64,000 nt of DNA from an uncultured Flavobacteriales bacterium (GCA_913058295.1 CAJXRD010000005.1:1-64000); one strand, 5' to 3'; counted from the stretch's first letter, positions 34,251 through 43,869 are shown. The notes: generated by a model from the sequence alone, not told the origin. Translations and numbers: made by a program.

Positions 34251-34874
34251 CTATTTACAATTTTCTTCTAATATATTTTTTGCACGATCTAACCCTCCCT
34301 TAGGATAAAACTCGCCTTCTGGTTTAAAGTCTTTAAAAAGCTCTATCGCTCTTTTTACATCATTACAAAAAGGCTCAATCGAAGTCCCAAAAAACTTAGC
34401 ACTACCAATATTCCATTCTGCATTGTTCAAGAGCACTCTTGGGTTATTAGGTGCTAAATTTACTGCCTCTTGATAAAGCATAGTTACTTTTCCTCCATAT
34501 TTCATTCCATAAGTTGCTCCGTCGTAAGCTACCCATACGGTATGCCATAATGCTTCCAAAATTAATAGTTCTGAATTTTCTTTAGAAATAGCCTTTGCTT
34601 CCTTTAAAAAAACCATTGCTTTATCCATTTGTGTCTTTAGTTTTGCAGCATCTTTTTCTCCAAAACTTTGTATGGTTGTAATATAAGAAACATAAAAAGG
34701 AGGCAACCATTCTATAGGTTCTGCTATTGCAATACGTTCAAAAAGATTTGCCGCTTCATTGGCTTTGTTTTCCCCCCAAAGATCTAATGCCTTTTGCATT
34801 CCTTTTTGATATGGAGTTTGACTAATTCCTGAGAAGGAAATTAATGCTATTGTGATAAAAAGTAAATTTTTCAT
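34251..34874 (-). CDS. Exported TPR-like protein
   Basis: 207 residues from the ATG at 34874 (MKNLLFITIALISFSGISQ), a clean signal peptide; a longer in-frame start at 34898 is less likely. The mature part is all-helical with repeat-like segments (GMQKALDLWGENKANEAANLFERI, LYQEAVNLAPNNPRVLLNNAEW), consistent with TPR-type scaffolding. No catalytic motif. The stop codon abuts the kinase start, which suggests a sensory or accessory role for the two-component system. Confidence 0.78.
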   Translation of the reverse strand: MKNLLFITIALISFSGISQTPYQKGMQKALDLWGENKANEAANLFERIAIAEPIEWLPPFYVSYITTIQSFGEKDAAKLKTQMDKAMVFLKEAKAISKENSELLILEALWHTVWVAYDGATYGMKYGGKVTMLYQEAVNLAPNNPRVLLNNAEWNIGSAKFFGTSIEPFCNDVKRAIELFKDFKPEGEFYPKGGLDRAKNILEENCK

Positions 34875-34999
34875 TTTATATTTTATGCTATCTACCAATT
34901 GCCTTTTGAAACTTTAACAGCTAAAAATAAGCTTATGTAAATTAAATTTATATTCTTTTCTCTATTTATATTCTTATTTCTTATTAAGTATTATAAAAA

Positions 35000-35413
35000 C
35001 TATAGATTTATTTCTAAGGTTTTTACTTCTCCATTTTTAACTTCAAATTTTGCATCCTCCCATTTTGGTGGTCCAAATTTAGCAGGTGCATTATTAGAGG
35101 CACCTGTATCTTCTTTTGGATACATGCCCATAAAAAAGTTTAGTTCCCCATTGTCATCTTCATCGTGATAGCAAGAAATAGCATAAACACCATCTGGAAT
35201 ATCAGTAAAGGTTAAGCTTGCTTTTTTATCTGTTATTTCTGAAGAAAGGGATTGATGAGATTCTTTTAAAAAAGTACTTTCTTCATTATATAGTCCTACC
35301 ATTACAGATCCTTTATTTGATTCAAATCCTGTTATATCTACTACAATTGAATTCTGTGCTTGTAAAAATAATCCTGTTAAAAGCATTGCGAAATAAGTTA
35401 GTATTGTTTGCAT
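35000..35413 (-). CDS. DUF2141 family secreted protein
   Basis: 137 residues with a signal peptide (to about 19, LFLQAQ). It has the DUF2141 pattern: VDITGFESNKGSVMVGLYNEE, DIPDGVYAISCYHDEDDNGELNFFMGMYPKEDTGASNN, and a final FEVKNGEVKTLEINL strand. The Asp-rich DEDDNGE loop could bind a cation. Function is unknown. A paralogue is at 43986-44414. It follows the TonB receptor by 118 bp on the same strand. Confidence 0.85.
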   Translation of the reverse strand: MQTILTYFAMLLTGLFLQAQNSIVVDITGFESNKGSVMVGLYNEESTFLKESHQSLSSEITDKKASLTFTDIPDGVYAISCYHDEDDNGELNFFMGMYPKEDTGASNNAPAKFGPPKWEDAKFEVKNGEVKTLEINL

Positions 35414-35531
35414 GTCGTAAATTTTATGGTTTGTTGTTTTTTAATTTCACTACAAATATCTAGTAAAAGCTTCGTTTGATAAAATCCCTTTTACTGAATT
35501 GTAATATTTTAATGATGAATTGTTAAATCCT

Positions 35532-37697
35532 TTAAAGCTTATCCAATTGATTATCGGTTTCATCATCGCTAATGGTCCAAAAGAAACCTACAAAAAAGAA
35601 TTGATCGGCAGCTGGAAGCAATGCTCTACGGTCAAAATGACCATTGGCATCGGGAGTTCTAGAATACTGATATCCATTTATATTTGAAAAACCTAAGGCA
35701 TTATTCACAGAAACATATAGAATCTTTTGAGGGCTAATTAAATAGGCCCAATTCAAACTAATACTATTATAGTTCTTTGTTTTTTCTTGTAAAAAACCAT
35801 CTTCATTTGGATTGGTATAAGTTCTTCCACTCCCAAACAAATAACTAAAGCCAATTTGACTTTTCCAATCTTCAATCCAATATTTTGCTACTACAGATAG
35901 ATTATGTGTATTGGCAAAAGATGGAGTTGCTGCTATTGGATAATTTTGATATTCTCTCTCCGTATCTAAGTAAGAATAACTCAACCAATAGTCAATATTA
36001 TCTATACTTTTATTGTCTCTCCAAAACAAATCGATTCCTTGTGCATATCCATCTCCCTCACTATCAAACTCACTACTGAAAATTGGGTTTTCAGTATCGT
36101 AGGTAACTAAGTTAGTATAGTTTTTTCGGTACAGTTCAGCTCTAAATATTCTATTATCTGCTGTAAATTGATAGTTTAGAATATAGTGTTGTGTTTTTTG
36201 TGCTTGAAGATCTTGAGCAAATTTTAGCACTTCACTATTGGGCTGCTGATAAAAATCTCCGTATGCAACAGACAACTGACTGTTCTTACTGGTTTTAAAC
36301 GCAAAGGAAGCTCGAGGGGAAAGCGTGAATTCTTCAAATAGATTACTGTATTCACCTCGTAATCCAAGTTTAAAGGCTACGTTTCTAGACAATATAATAT
36401 CTGCTTCGGTAAAGAGTCCGCTAATATTGTTTTGATAAGCATAAGATGCATTAATGTTATCTCCTTTAAAATCTTCGGTGAAATCTGTTAAAAATTGTTC
36501 GGCTCCAAAAGACATTTTAAATCGGTTGCTAAAATGTTTTCTGAATTTTAATTTAAAATGTCCAGAATTTTCAGCATCGTTTATATCATCCTCTATTAAT
36601 TCCACTTCAGTATTGGCGTGAGTGTAACTCGCTCCACCAAATACTTTCCAATCCTTAGCCAAAATTCCACTATAACTAGTGTTACTATAAAAATTATAAT
36701 TTTTTAATTGATAATGAATTCCTTCAGGAAAATCAATATCCTCTTGAGTTAACTCGAAGTTAGTGGCATCGAAAGCTGCATAAACCTTTAATAAACCATT
36801 TTCAAATTTTCTTCTAAACACCGTTTCTCCAGACATAGCTTCAAAAGGTTTTTCCCAATCGTTACGGTCTGGAAACAAAGCGATATAAGGCGCTAAATTA
36901 ATATAAGCAGCATTAATACTAATGGAGCTCTTTTCCCATTTTTGTGTATTTCCCAATCCCAAACCTACGCTCATAATTGCAATTTCTGTTTTTTCTTGAA
37001 TAGGTTCATCTATGGTTTTTAATAATAAAACGGAAGATAAAGCTTGCCCATATTCCGCAGAATAACCACCCGTTGAAAAAGTGATACCATCAAATAGAAA
37101 AGGACTATATCTTCCTCTGGTTGGAGAATTATTAGTACTTGGAGTATAGGGAGTAAAAACTCGAATACCGTCGATAAAAATCTGTGTTTCATCAGCATCT
37201 CCACCTCTTACAAACAGTCTTCCATCTTCTGCTACTGTTGTGGTACCAGGCAAGGTTTGTAATGCTCCTACAAAATCCCCTAAAGCACTAGCCGTAGTTA
37301 CTACATCTAAAGGCTTTAAAACGGAAACTTTACTATTATCACTAGCTTCAAAGGATCCAGCATTAATAACAACTGTTTCTAAGGAGTTGACATCTTCTCT
37401 TAAAATAATGCTTAGGTTATTCAATTGAGAAATATCCGCTACTTTGCTATAGTTTTCAAAAGATAAAAAGGAAACAACCAATGTTTGCACCCCTGTTTCT
37501 GAAGTTTCAAAAGAAAATGTTCCATTTTCATTAGTGGAAGTTCCATCATAGGTGCCCTCCAAATAAACATTGGCTCCTAATATTGGATTTCCATTATTTT
37601 CAGTAACAATACCAGAAATAGTAGTTTGACTTATAGCTGAAAAACCACTGAAGCAAAAAATAAGTAGCAATAGTATTGGTAATTTTGTTAGTCTCAT
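35532..37697 (-). CDS. TonB-dependent outer-membrane receptor with carboxypeptidase-regulatory N-terminal domain
   Basis: 721 residues. The signal peptide ends near AISQ (24). A CarboxypepD_reg-like beta sandwich follows (ISGIVTENNGNPILGANVYLEGT, about 27-105), then a plug domain with GALQTLPGTTTVAEDGRLFVRGGDADETQIFIDG, and a ~480-residue beta barrel. It would import a ligand across the outer membrane using TonB energy. No SusD partner is adjacent, so a glycan role is unsupported. Ligand unknown. The neighbouring DUF2141 gene may be cotranscribed. Confidence 0.92.
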   Translation of the reverse strand: MRLTKLPILLLLIFCFSGFSAISQTTISGIVTENNGNPILGANVYLEGTYDGTSTNENGTFSFETSETGVQTLVVSFLSFENYSKVADISQLNNLSIILREDVNSLETVVINAGSFEASDNSKVSVLKPLDVVTTASALGDFVGALQTLPGTTTVAEDGRLFVRGGDADETQIFIDGIRVFTPYTPSTNNSPTRGRYSPFLFDGITFSTGGYSAEYGQALSSVLLLKTIDEPIQEKTEIAIMSVGLGLGNTQKWEKSSISINAAYINLAPYIALFPDRNDWEKPFEAMSGETVFRRKFENGLLKVYAAFDATNFELTQEDIDFPEGIHYQLKNYNFYSNTSYSGILAKDWKVFGGASYTHANTEVELIEDDINDAENSGHFKLKFRKHFSNRFKMSFGAEQFLTDFTEDFKGDNINASYAYQNNISGLFTEADIILSRNVAFKLGLRGEYSNLFEEFTLSPRASFAFKTSKNSQLSVAYGDFYQQPNSEVLKFAQDLQAQKTQHYILNYQFTADNRIFRAELYRKNYTNLVTYDTENPIFSSEFDSEGDGYAQGIDLFWRDNKSIDNIDYWLSYSYLDTEREYQNYPIAATPSFANTHNLSVVAKYWIEDWKSQIGFSYLFGSGRTYTNPNEDGFLQEKTKNYNSISLNWAYLISPQKILYVSVNNALGFSNINGYQYSRTPDANGHFDRRALLPAADQFFFVGFFWTISDDETDNQLDKL

Positions 37698-37899
37698 TAT
37701 AGGTTAATTTCGTTTTCTGGGGCAAAATTGTGCATTCTTTGCCTAATTTCTGAATAAATTAAACCGAACTGTAATATAATACTACTCAATTGTAGTTCTT
37801 TATATTATAAATAATAGAAGTACAATACAAACAATTGATTCATTGGATGTTAAATTGTTTTGTATATTTATTCCTTAATAACCTTTTAATTTATCCTAG

Positions 37900-38904
37900 A
37901 TGAAAAAATTATACTTTTTCCTTTTCCTATTTTTTGTAAGTTTTATTATTAAAGCGCAAGATACTTTTTCCATAATAGCAGTAGATCCTATTACTGGAGA
38001 GGTTGGATCTATTGGTGCATCTTGTGTTACTGGAGCTTCCGGTCAGTTTGACACATGGGTAACAGATATCATCCCTGGAAAGGGGGGTGTAAACTCCCAA
38101 GCTTATATCTGTATTCCAAATACTAATTTACAAACTGCAATTGCAAAAATGGAAGAGGGTTTATCTCCTCTAGAAATTATTGATTGGTTATTAATAAATG
38201 ATAATTGCAGTTCTCAAAATTTTGATCCTGAATATCGCCAATATGGTATTGTTGACCTTGATGGAAATGGGGACCCAAGAACAGCAGGTTGGACAGGGAG
38301 TATGGCAGATGATTATAAAGAAGATAGACAAGGAATTGATTTTAGTGTCCAAGGCAATATTTTATTAGATGTTAGTGTGATTGATAATATGACCACTAAC
38401 ATGAACAATACAGATGGAACCTTGGCAGACAAGCTTATGGCTGGTCTTCAAGGTGCAAATATACCAGGTGCAGACTCCAGATGTTTGAACAATGGCACCT
38501 CTTCAAGAGCTGCTTGGTTTGTAGTTTACAAAGCAGATGATGAACCTGGCAATCCATATTTAAGGATCGTTGTTCCAACTCAAGCTGTTGGTATAGAACC
38601 TATAGATATAATGCAAAATTTATATGATGATTTTCTTGCAGTTGAAGATTTTGATTTAAAAAGTAATCTCAAACTTTTTCCAAACCCAGCATCTGAGGAA
38701 TTAATGATTTCTTATAACTCCTCCATCACTTTAAAAGATATCAAAGTTTATGATTTAAAAGGGAAAAGAATAGCTCAATACCAAGATTTTTCTTCTAATA
38801 ATCATCTACATAAAATGGATGTTTCCGAATTGAAAAATGGAGTTTATTTTCTTAAAATTAAAAGTCTTCAGGGAACTACAACCCTAAGGTTTATAAAGAA
38901 TTAA
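37900..38904 (+). CDS. Secreted DUF1028 (Ntn-hydrolase-like) protein with T9SS sorting tail
   Basis: 334 residues. Signal peptide to about 19 (FIIKAQ). Residues 20-235 are a DUF1028 domain: DTFSIIAVDPITGEVGSIGASC, GGVNSQAYICIPN, GNILLDVSVIDNM, WFVVYKADDEPGNPYLRIVV. The fold belongs to the Ntn-hydrolase superfamily, some members of which are linked to peptidoglycan or protease functions. Residues about 255-334 are a T9SS sorting domain with FPNP and GVYFLKI. The product should be exported by the type IX system. Confidence 0.88.
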   Translation: MKKLYFFLFLFFVSFIIKAQDTFSIIAVDPITGEVGSIGASCVTGASGQFDTWVTDIIPGKGGVNSQAYICIPNTNLQTAIAKMEEGLSPLEIIDWLLINDNCSSQNFDPEYRQYGIVDLDGNGDPRTAGWTGSMADDYKEDRQGIDFSVQGNILLDVSVIDNMTTNMNNTDGTLADKLMAGLQGANIPGADSRCLNNGTSSRAAWFVVYKADDEPGNPYLRIVVPTQAVGIEPIDIMQNLYDDFLAVEDFDLKSNLKLFPNPASEELMISYNSSITLKDIKVYDLKGKRIAQYQDFSSNNHLHKMDVSELKNGVYFLKIKSLQGTTTLRFIKN

Positions 38905-38931
38905 TTTGAAAAAATTAATTGACAAAGGTAG

Positions 38932-39528
38932 ATGAGTGATTCAGAAAAAATTTTAGAATATATTCAAAAGAACTCTCATTGGGAGAAAGAGTTAACTTTA
39001 CTAAGAAGTATTTTTCAGAAAACAGAATTGAAAGAAGAAGTGAAATGGGGAATTCCTGCCTATACCTTAAATGGAAGTTTAGTTGCCGGTTTGGGTGCTT
39101 TTAAAAATCATTATGCCATTTGGTTTCATCAAGGAGTGTTTTTAAAAGATGCTCAAAAACAATTGTTCAATGCACAAGATGGCAAGACCAAAGCTATGCG
39201 CCAATGGAAATTTACTTCTGAAGACTCCATAGATTCAAAATTAATAATGGCATACATTTTAGAAGCCATAGTCAATGCCAAAGCAGGAAAAAAAATAAAA
39301 CCACAGGCCAAGAAAGAAATAGAAATACCTTCATTACTTAAGGAAGCATTTAAAAAAAATCAACAACTAGCCAATCAATATAGTAAGTTAAGCCTTGGAA
39401 AACAGAGAGAATATTCAGAACATATTGTTAGTGCTAAAAGAGAAGCTACTCAAATTAGTAGATTGGAAAAATGTATTCCACTTATTCTAGAAGGTAAGGG
39501 CTTGTACGACAAATACAAAAACTGCTAA
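38932..39528 (+). CDS. YdeI/DUF1801-family protein
   Basis: 198 residues, cytoplasmic. N-terminal DUF1801 domain: SHWEKELTLLRSIFQKTEL, EEVKWGIPAYTLNGSLV, HYAIWFHQGVFL. C-terminal YdeI-type segment: IPSLLKEAFKKNQQLANQYSKLS, EYSEHIVSAKREATQISRLEKC. Related proteins resemble iron-chaperone frataxin folds, but the function of this subfamily is not established. It is 27 bp downstream of the DUF1028 gene. Confidence 0.85.
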   Translation: MSDSEKILEYIQKNSHWEKELTLLRSIFQKTELKEEVKWGIPAYTLNGSLVAGLGAFKNHYAIWFHQGVFLKDAQKQLFNAQDGKTKAMRQWKFTSEDSIDSKLIMAYILEAIVNAKAGKKIKPQAKKEIEIPSLLKEAFKKNQQLANQYSKLSLGKQREYSEHIVSAKREATQISRLEKCIPLILEGKGLYDKYKNC

Positions 39529-39686
39529 AGTTCTTATCTATAAAATAAATATTAATGAAATTGTTGGGGCATGGCTTAATCACGGAGGACCTCTTTCAGT
39601 TAAAATAAAGGAATAATAGTAAAAATAAAAATCCTTTGTAACAATCCATGACAAACTGCTACTAACATTTAATCAACCTACCATCA

Positions 39687-40181
39687 TTGAACAAACAACT
39701 CGAAGAAAGTTTTGTAAAACAGCTTGAAGAAAATCAGAACATTGTGCATAAAATATGCAGATTGTACACACATGATCAAGATTCTCATAATGATTTATTT
39801 CAGGAAGTAACCATCCAATTATGGAGGGCATTTCCTAAATTCAGAGGAGATTCAAAATTTAGTACTTGGATGTATCGGGTTGCGTTAAACACTGCAATAA
39901 CCCTTTACCGCAAATCTAAACGTAGAGTAAGCACACAAGACTTTGAATCTATTAGTTTTAAAATTAAAGCTGAAGAATATGACGAAACTGTAGAGCTGCA
40001 ATTAAAGCAAATGTATAGTGCAGTAAAAAAGTTAAATGATATAGATAAGGCATTGGTCTTTTTGTATTTAGAAGATAAATCGTATAAAGAAATTTCAGAA
40101 ACTTTAGGTATAACCGAAGTTAATGCACGAGTTAAAATGAATAGAACAAAAGAGAAATTACGTAAAATTTTAAATCCGTAA
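39687..40181 (+). CDS. ECF-type RNA polymerase sigma factor
   Basis: 164 residues starting at TTG (39687); no in-frame ATG lies upstream of region 2, so the TTG is well supported. Region 2 has HDQDSHNDLFQEVTIQLWRAFPKFRGDSKFSTWMYRVALNTA. Region 4 has LEDKSYKEISETLGITEVNARVKMNRTKEKL. It would direct transcription of a stress or surface regulon. The next gene, 5 bp on, encodes a membrane protein that may be its anti-sigma factor. Confidence 0.92.
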   Translation: MNKQLEESFVKQLEENQNIVHKICRLYTHDQDSHNDLFQEVTIQLWRAFPKFRGDSKFSTWMYRVALNTAITLYRKSKRRVSTQDFESISFKIKAEEYDETVELQLKQMYSAVKKLNDIDKALVFLYLEDKSYKEISETLGITEVNARVKMNRTKEKLRKILNP

Positions 40182-40186
40182 CCTTT

Positions 40187-40825
40187 ATGGATAATTTAGA
40201 TATATTAAAAAAAGAATGGCAGTCAAGGGAACAAGAACTCCCTAAGATATCGTATAATGATATTTATAAAATGCTACTTAAGAAATCATCTTCTATTGTA
40301 AAATGGATTTTTGTTATTAGTGTTGCGGAATTACTTTTTTGGATAAGTATCCAATTATTAATTCCAGAAAAAAACATGGAGGTAATGAATGAAATGGGAC
40401 TTGCTGATATATTATTTTATAGCAATTTTGTCCATTTTTCTGTATTTATATTATTTATTTTCTATTTCTATAAAAACTTTAAATCTATACAAGTTACCGA
40501 CAATACCAAAATGTTGATGAATAACATTTTAAAGACAAGAAAAACCGTTAAATATTTTGTGTATTATAATGTTGGTATCTTTATTCTTTCAAGTATTGTA
40601 GTAGATTTCTTCTTATATTATAACAGTGAACATCTTTTTGAAATCATGGATTTTGCAAGTCAAGGGATTTCTCAAGAGAATTTTGCTTCCGTATTTATAA
40701 TTTCACAAATTGTAGTGGGAGTAATAGTATTAGGGTTATTAATCCTTTTTTACTGGCTGGTTTACGGATTTTTACTACGAAAGTTGAATAGAAACTATTT
40801 GGAGTTAAAGAAAATGGATCATTAA
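40187..40825 (+). CDS. Membrane protein cotranscribed with the ECF sigma factor, possible anti-sigma factor
   Basis: 212 residues. A cytoplasmic N-terminal segment (MDNLDILKKEWQSREQELPKISYNDIYKML) precedes four hydrophobic helices (about 40-58, 80-100, 124-145, 165-195). There is no zinc-binding ZAS motif. Position directly after a sigma factor and an N-terminal soluble helix suggest an anti-sigma role, but this rests on context only. Confidence 0.72.
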   Translation: MDNLDILKKEWQSREQELPKISYNDIYKMLLKKSSSIVKWIFVISVAELLFWISIQLLIPEKNMEVMNEMGLADILFYSNFVHFSVFILFIFYFYKNFKSIQVTDNTKMLMNNILKTRKTVKYFVYYNVGIFILSSIVVDFFLYYNSEHLFEIMDFASQGISQENFASVFIISQIVVGVIVLGLLILFYWLVYGFLLRKLNRNYLELKKMDH

Positions 40826-40882
40826 TAATTAATTTGAGTTTTGGGTGTAGAAATATTTCTATTCTAGCCTAAACACAAAAAA

Positions 40883-41686
40883 TTAATATTCCCAACGTCT
40901 TTCCTTATTTTGCTCTTCTTCTTTAATTAACTCTGATTTTGGAATTACTTTTAATAAAGATGGGTGTTGTTCTATAGCAAACTGAAGTTTTTCAATGATA
41001 GACTCTACACTTTCATTTTCATAATCAATTTCCAAAGGTTCTTTAATAATAAAAGACTGAAGGATTCCTCTTTTTTTAATACGAATTCCTTTTTTATCAA
41101 AAGATCTTCTAAATCCATCAATTACAATAGGTACAACGATAGGTTTATTTTTTTTAATAATATGTGCGGTACCTCTTCTAATTGGTTTCCAAGGCTTGGT
41201 AGTTCCCTGAGGAAAGGTAATTAACCATCCATCATTTAAAGCAGTCGATATACTACTTACATCACTCATCTTCACCTGTCTATTCACTTCTTTACCCTCA
41301 GCTCGCCAAGTACGGTCTATACTCACAGAACCTCCATAAGCCATGATTTTAGGTAACAAACCTGACTTCATAGTCTCTCTTGCAGCAACATAATACAGAT
41401 TAAGTTTTGGACGCCATAGATATCCTACATTTTTAATGTTATCGGTTCTACCGCTTAAACTTGCATTAAATACGTGAAACATTGCCACTACATCTGCAAA
41501 ATAAGTTTGATGATTAGAAACAAATAATACATTATTGGGAGGTAAATTTTTAATTATTTCACTTCCTTCAATTTTTAAACTATTAAACCCCTTAAAACGT
41601 CTATGAGAAACTGCTCCCAATATTCTAATAAGCCAAAGTTTTAAAAATAAAATATGCCCAAAAGGATTTCTTTTAAATAGCCCCAT
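40883..41686 (-). CDS. 1-acyl-glycerol-3-phosphate acyltransferase-like protein
   Basis: 267 residues of the PlsC/LPLAT fold. The first catalytic block is VSNHQTYFADVVAMF, with H59 and D65. That is one residue wider than the canonical HxxxxD. The FPEGTRS block reads ITFPQGTTKPWKP, with Gln for Glu, and a later PIVVPIVIDGFRRSF block corresponds to motif IV. It probably transfers an acyl chain to a lysolipid at the inner membrane, but both catalytic deviations make the substrate uncertain. Confidence 0.85.
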   Translation of the reverse strand: MGLFKRNPFGHILFLKLWLIRILGAVSHRRFKGFNSLKIEGSEIIKNLPPNNVLFVSNHQTYFADVVAMFHVFNASLSGRTDNIKNVGYLWRPKLNLYYVAARETMKSGLLPKIMAYGGSVSIDRTWRAEGKEVNRQVKMSDVSSISTALNDGWLITFPQGTTKPWKPIRRGTAHIIKKNKPIVVPIVIDGFRRSFDKKGIRIKKRGILQSFIIKEPLEIDYENESVESIIEKLQFAIEQHPSLLKVIPKSELIKEEEQNKERRWEY

Positions 41687-41840
41687 AATCTAGTTTTCAA
41701 TCTTCATTTTTCAGTAGAGTTTTCAGTTATTATATTTAAATAAAATAACTAGAACATTAATTTTTCGTAGTAATGAAAGTATCAAAATGCCCTTCTACAC
41801 ATAATAAAATTACAAATGCGAATATACAAAAATACACATA

Positions 41841-42482
41841 TTACAACAGTTCTTTCAACATTTCCCGTACTTCATTGAGCATCATCGCTGTTGCCCCCCA
41901 AACGAGGTGTTTGTTCATCATAAAAGCAGGTACTTCTATGTTTTTTGCATAAGAAGTAGATAGGGTTTGTATCGTTTTAATACGATCATCCATAAAATGT
42001 AACAATGGTACTTCTATTAATTCCTCTACCTCTTCATCTTGTAAAATAAATTGAGGTGTTTCTGTTGCAATACCTACAAAAGGTTGTACAAAAAAGTTGC
42101 TTGGAGGAATATAAATTTCGGTAAGTTTTTTTAAAACCGAAACGGATTCTCTATTAACTCCAACTTCTTCTTCTGTTTCCCTCAATGCTGTTTCTTGTAA
42201 AGAGCTATCGCTTTCTTCATATTTACCGCCCGGAAACCCTATTTGTGCAGAATGAACCCCTTTATAGGTCTTTCGTAAAATTAATGCTAAATGTGTTTTA
42301 TTATCTATCGCGGGATAAAACAAAGCCATTACTCCTGCCCTCTTAGCTGTGTTTTTTTTATAAGCGATTCGTTTTAATTCTGCTAATCTATCCATAGGAG
42401 CCATTTTAAATTGTGCTGTCTCTCCTGGAAGTTGCATTTTTGTTATTTTTACAATCTTCTTTTCAAATTCTTGAAATATCAT
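41841..42482 (-). CDS. NUDIX hydrolase (CoA pyrophosphatase-like)
   Basis: 213 residues. The Nudix box is GGKYEESDSSLQETALRETEEEVG (G-x5-E-x7-REVxEE-xG pattern, with the expected Glu cluster), preceded by the CoA-pyrophosphatase signature ALILRKTYKGVHSAQIGFPGG. It likely cleaves CoA or oxidised nucleotide derivatives. The N-terminus MIFQEFEKKIVKI...LPGETAQFKMAP fits the family, so the start at 42482 is kept. It diverges from the lipoprotein gene whose start lies only 2 bp away. Confidence 0.9.
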   Translation of the reverse strand: MIFQEFEKKIVKITKMQLPGETAQFKMAPMDRLAELKRIAYKKNTAKRAGVMALFYPAIDNKTHLALILRKTYKGVHSAQIGFPGGKYEESDSSLQETALRETEEEVGVNRESVSVLKKLTEIYIPPSNFFVQPFVGIATETPQFILQDEEVEELIEVPLLHFMDDRIKTIQTLSTSYAKNIEVPAFMMNKHLVWGATAMMLNEVREMLKELL

Positions 42483-42484
42483 TT

Positions 42485-43219
42485 ATGAAAAAATTACTTT
42501 TATTTTGTTATCTACTATTTGGCTTATTAAGTTGTGAAGATACTAAAAAGGCTACTGTCAAAAACAATTCGAATATTAATATTGAGTCTTTAGACAAAAA
42601 AGACATAAGGGATTCTATTCCTGCCGAAACGAATGAAAATGACATTCCTAAAAAGAAAATATACCCAAAAATTACACCCGATAATGTAGTCGAATTTTTA
42701 ACTGAGTACGGTGCCGATAATCCTGAAACCAAGGTAAGAATAATTACAGCCCATGGAAACATTGAGATTCAGCTTTTCAAAGACACTCCTCTTCATCGCG
42801 CTAATTTTATTTATTTGGTTAAGCAGCAATATTTTGACAATACTTTTTTCCATAGAATAGCTCCTGGTTTTATAATTCAAGGTGGTAATAGTGACCTTAG
42901 ATCGACATCGCAAAAAAGAAATGCGCTTTCCTCTAAATACAGATTACCTGCAGAACTTGATACGGGAAGAATTCATAAATATGGAACCATATCTGGTGCC
43001 AAACATTATCGGAAAAACCCAGATAAAATGTCTGCACCTTATGAGTTTTTTATATTTATTGGACCAAAAAGCAGTGCCAATCATCTTAATGGTGATTATA
43101 CCGTGTTTGGAAAAGTAACCAAAGGCATGGATGTTGTCGAAACAATTGCAAATCTACCAGCAGATAAAAAAGAATGGCCGCTAGACAATGTATATATCAA
43201 GGCTGAAATTATTGATTAA
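42485..43219 (+). CDS. Lipoprotein cyclophilin-type peptidyl-prolyl isomerase
   Basis: 244 residues from the ATG at 42485; a longer in-frame start at 42413 overlaps the divergent Nudix gene and lacks a signal. Lipobox GLLSC anchors the protein at about residue 14-15. The cyclophilin domain (about 80-244) has FFHRIAPGFIIQGGNSD, YGTISGAKHYRKNP and GDYTVFGKVTKGMDVVETIA. An insert with SQKRNALSSKYRLPAE is typical of Bacteroidota members. It should assist folding of proteins in the periplasm. Confidence 0.9.
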   Translation: MKKLLLFCYLLFGLLSCEDTKKATVKNNSNINIESLDKKDIRDSIPAETNENDIPKKKIYPKITPDNVVEFLTEYGADNPETKVRIITAHGNIEIQLFKDTPLHRANFIYLVKQQYFDNTFFHRIAPGFIIQGGNSDLRSTSQKRNALSSKYRLPAELDTGRIHKYGTISGAKHYRKNPDKMSAPYEFFIFIGPKSSANHLNGDYTVFGKVTKGMDVVETIANLPADKKEWPLDNVYIKAEIID

Positions 43220-43248
43220 ATTAATACTCCTATATCTAAAGAATAGAT

Positions 43249-43869
43249 TTATTCCTTTAATTCTTCATTGTTATATAAGGTAGGTAAGGATAATTTAAAA
43301 GTTACAGCCAATACTCTAATTAAAATTACCAGAGAACCAGAAATCAGTATTACAGCATCATCTGGTAAAGAAGTGTAAAGCAATCCAAAATAAGCAAATG
43401 CACCCACTATACAAGCAGTCGCATATATTTCTTTTCTGAAAATTATTGGGATTTCATTACATAAAACATCTCTGATTACACCCCCAAAACAAGCAGACAG
43501 GGTTCCTAATGCTACACATATAAGAGGAGGAAACCCAGCTGCAATTCCTTTTTCAACACCAATAATAGTGTAAAGGGCAATCCCAATGGTATCAAATAAA
43601 AATAAAGATTTACGAATATAGCCTAGCTTTCTTCTAAAAATTATTGCCAAAACGGTAGCGCCTGCAATGGTATAAATAAATCGAAGATCATACATCCAAA
43701 AAACTGGAGCATCAATAAGAAGATCTCTTGTTGTTCCGCCCCCTACAGCTGTTACAAAAGCAATAATAAATATCCCAAAAGGGTCCATTTTCTTTTTTAC
43801 AGCAGTCAAAACTCCAGATATGGAAAAGGATAGTGTTCCTAAAATATCAATGATTAACAATAAACTCAT
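43249..43869 (-). CDS. Trimeric intracellular cation channel family protein (UPF0126/YicG-like)
   Basis: 206 residues with seven hydrophobic helices. It has two glycine-rich repeats: TAVGGGTTRDLLIDAPVFWM and ACFGGVIRDVLCNEIPIIF, the signature of the bacterial TRIC family, which form ion-permeable trimers. Ion specificity here is unknown. It converges with the lipoprotein cyclophilin gene 29 bp away. Confidence 0.9.
   Translation of the reverse strand: MSLLLIIDILGTLSFSISGVLTAVKKKMDPFGIFIIAFVTAVGGGTTRDLLIDAPVFWMYDLRFIYTIAGATVLAIIFRRKLGYIRKSLFLFDTIGIALYTIIGVEKGIAAGFPPLICVALGTLSACFGGVIRDVLCNEIPIIFRKEIYATACIVGAFAYFGLLYTSLPDDAVILISGSLVILIRVLAVTFKLSLPTLYNNEELKE

Noticed and set aside
35532-37697. 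SusC-type polysaccharide utilisation locus
   Set aside because: No SusD-like gene or glycoside hydrolase is nearby and the receptor is shorter than typical SusC proteins.
39555-39608. 17-codon frame (MKLLGHGLITEDLFQLK) before the sigma factor as a leader peptide
   Set aside because: No codon bias for one amino acid, no terminator-antiterminator structure follows, and such short frames occur by chance.
42485-43219. Gliding protein GldI
   Set aside because: GldI is an FKBP-type isomerase; this lipoprotein is clearly of the cyclophilin type.
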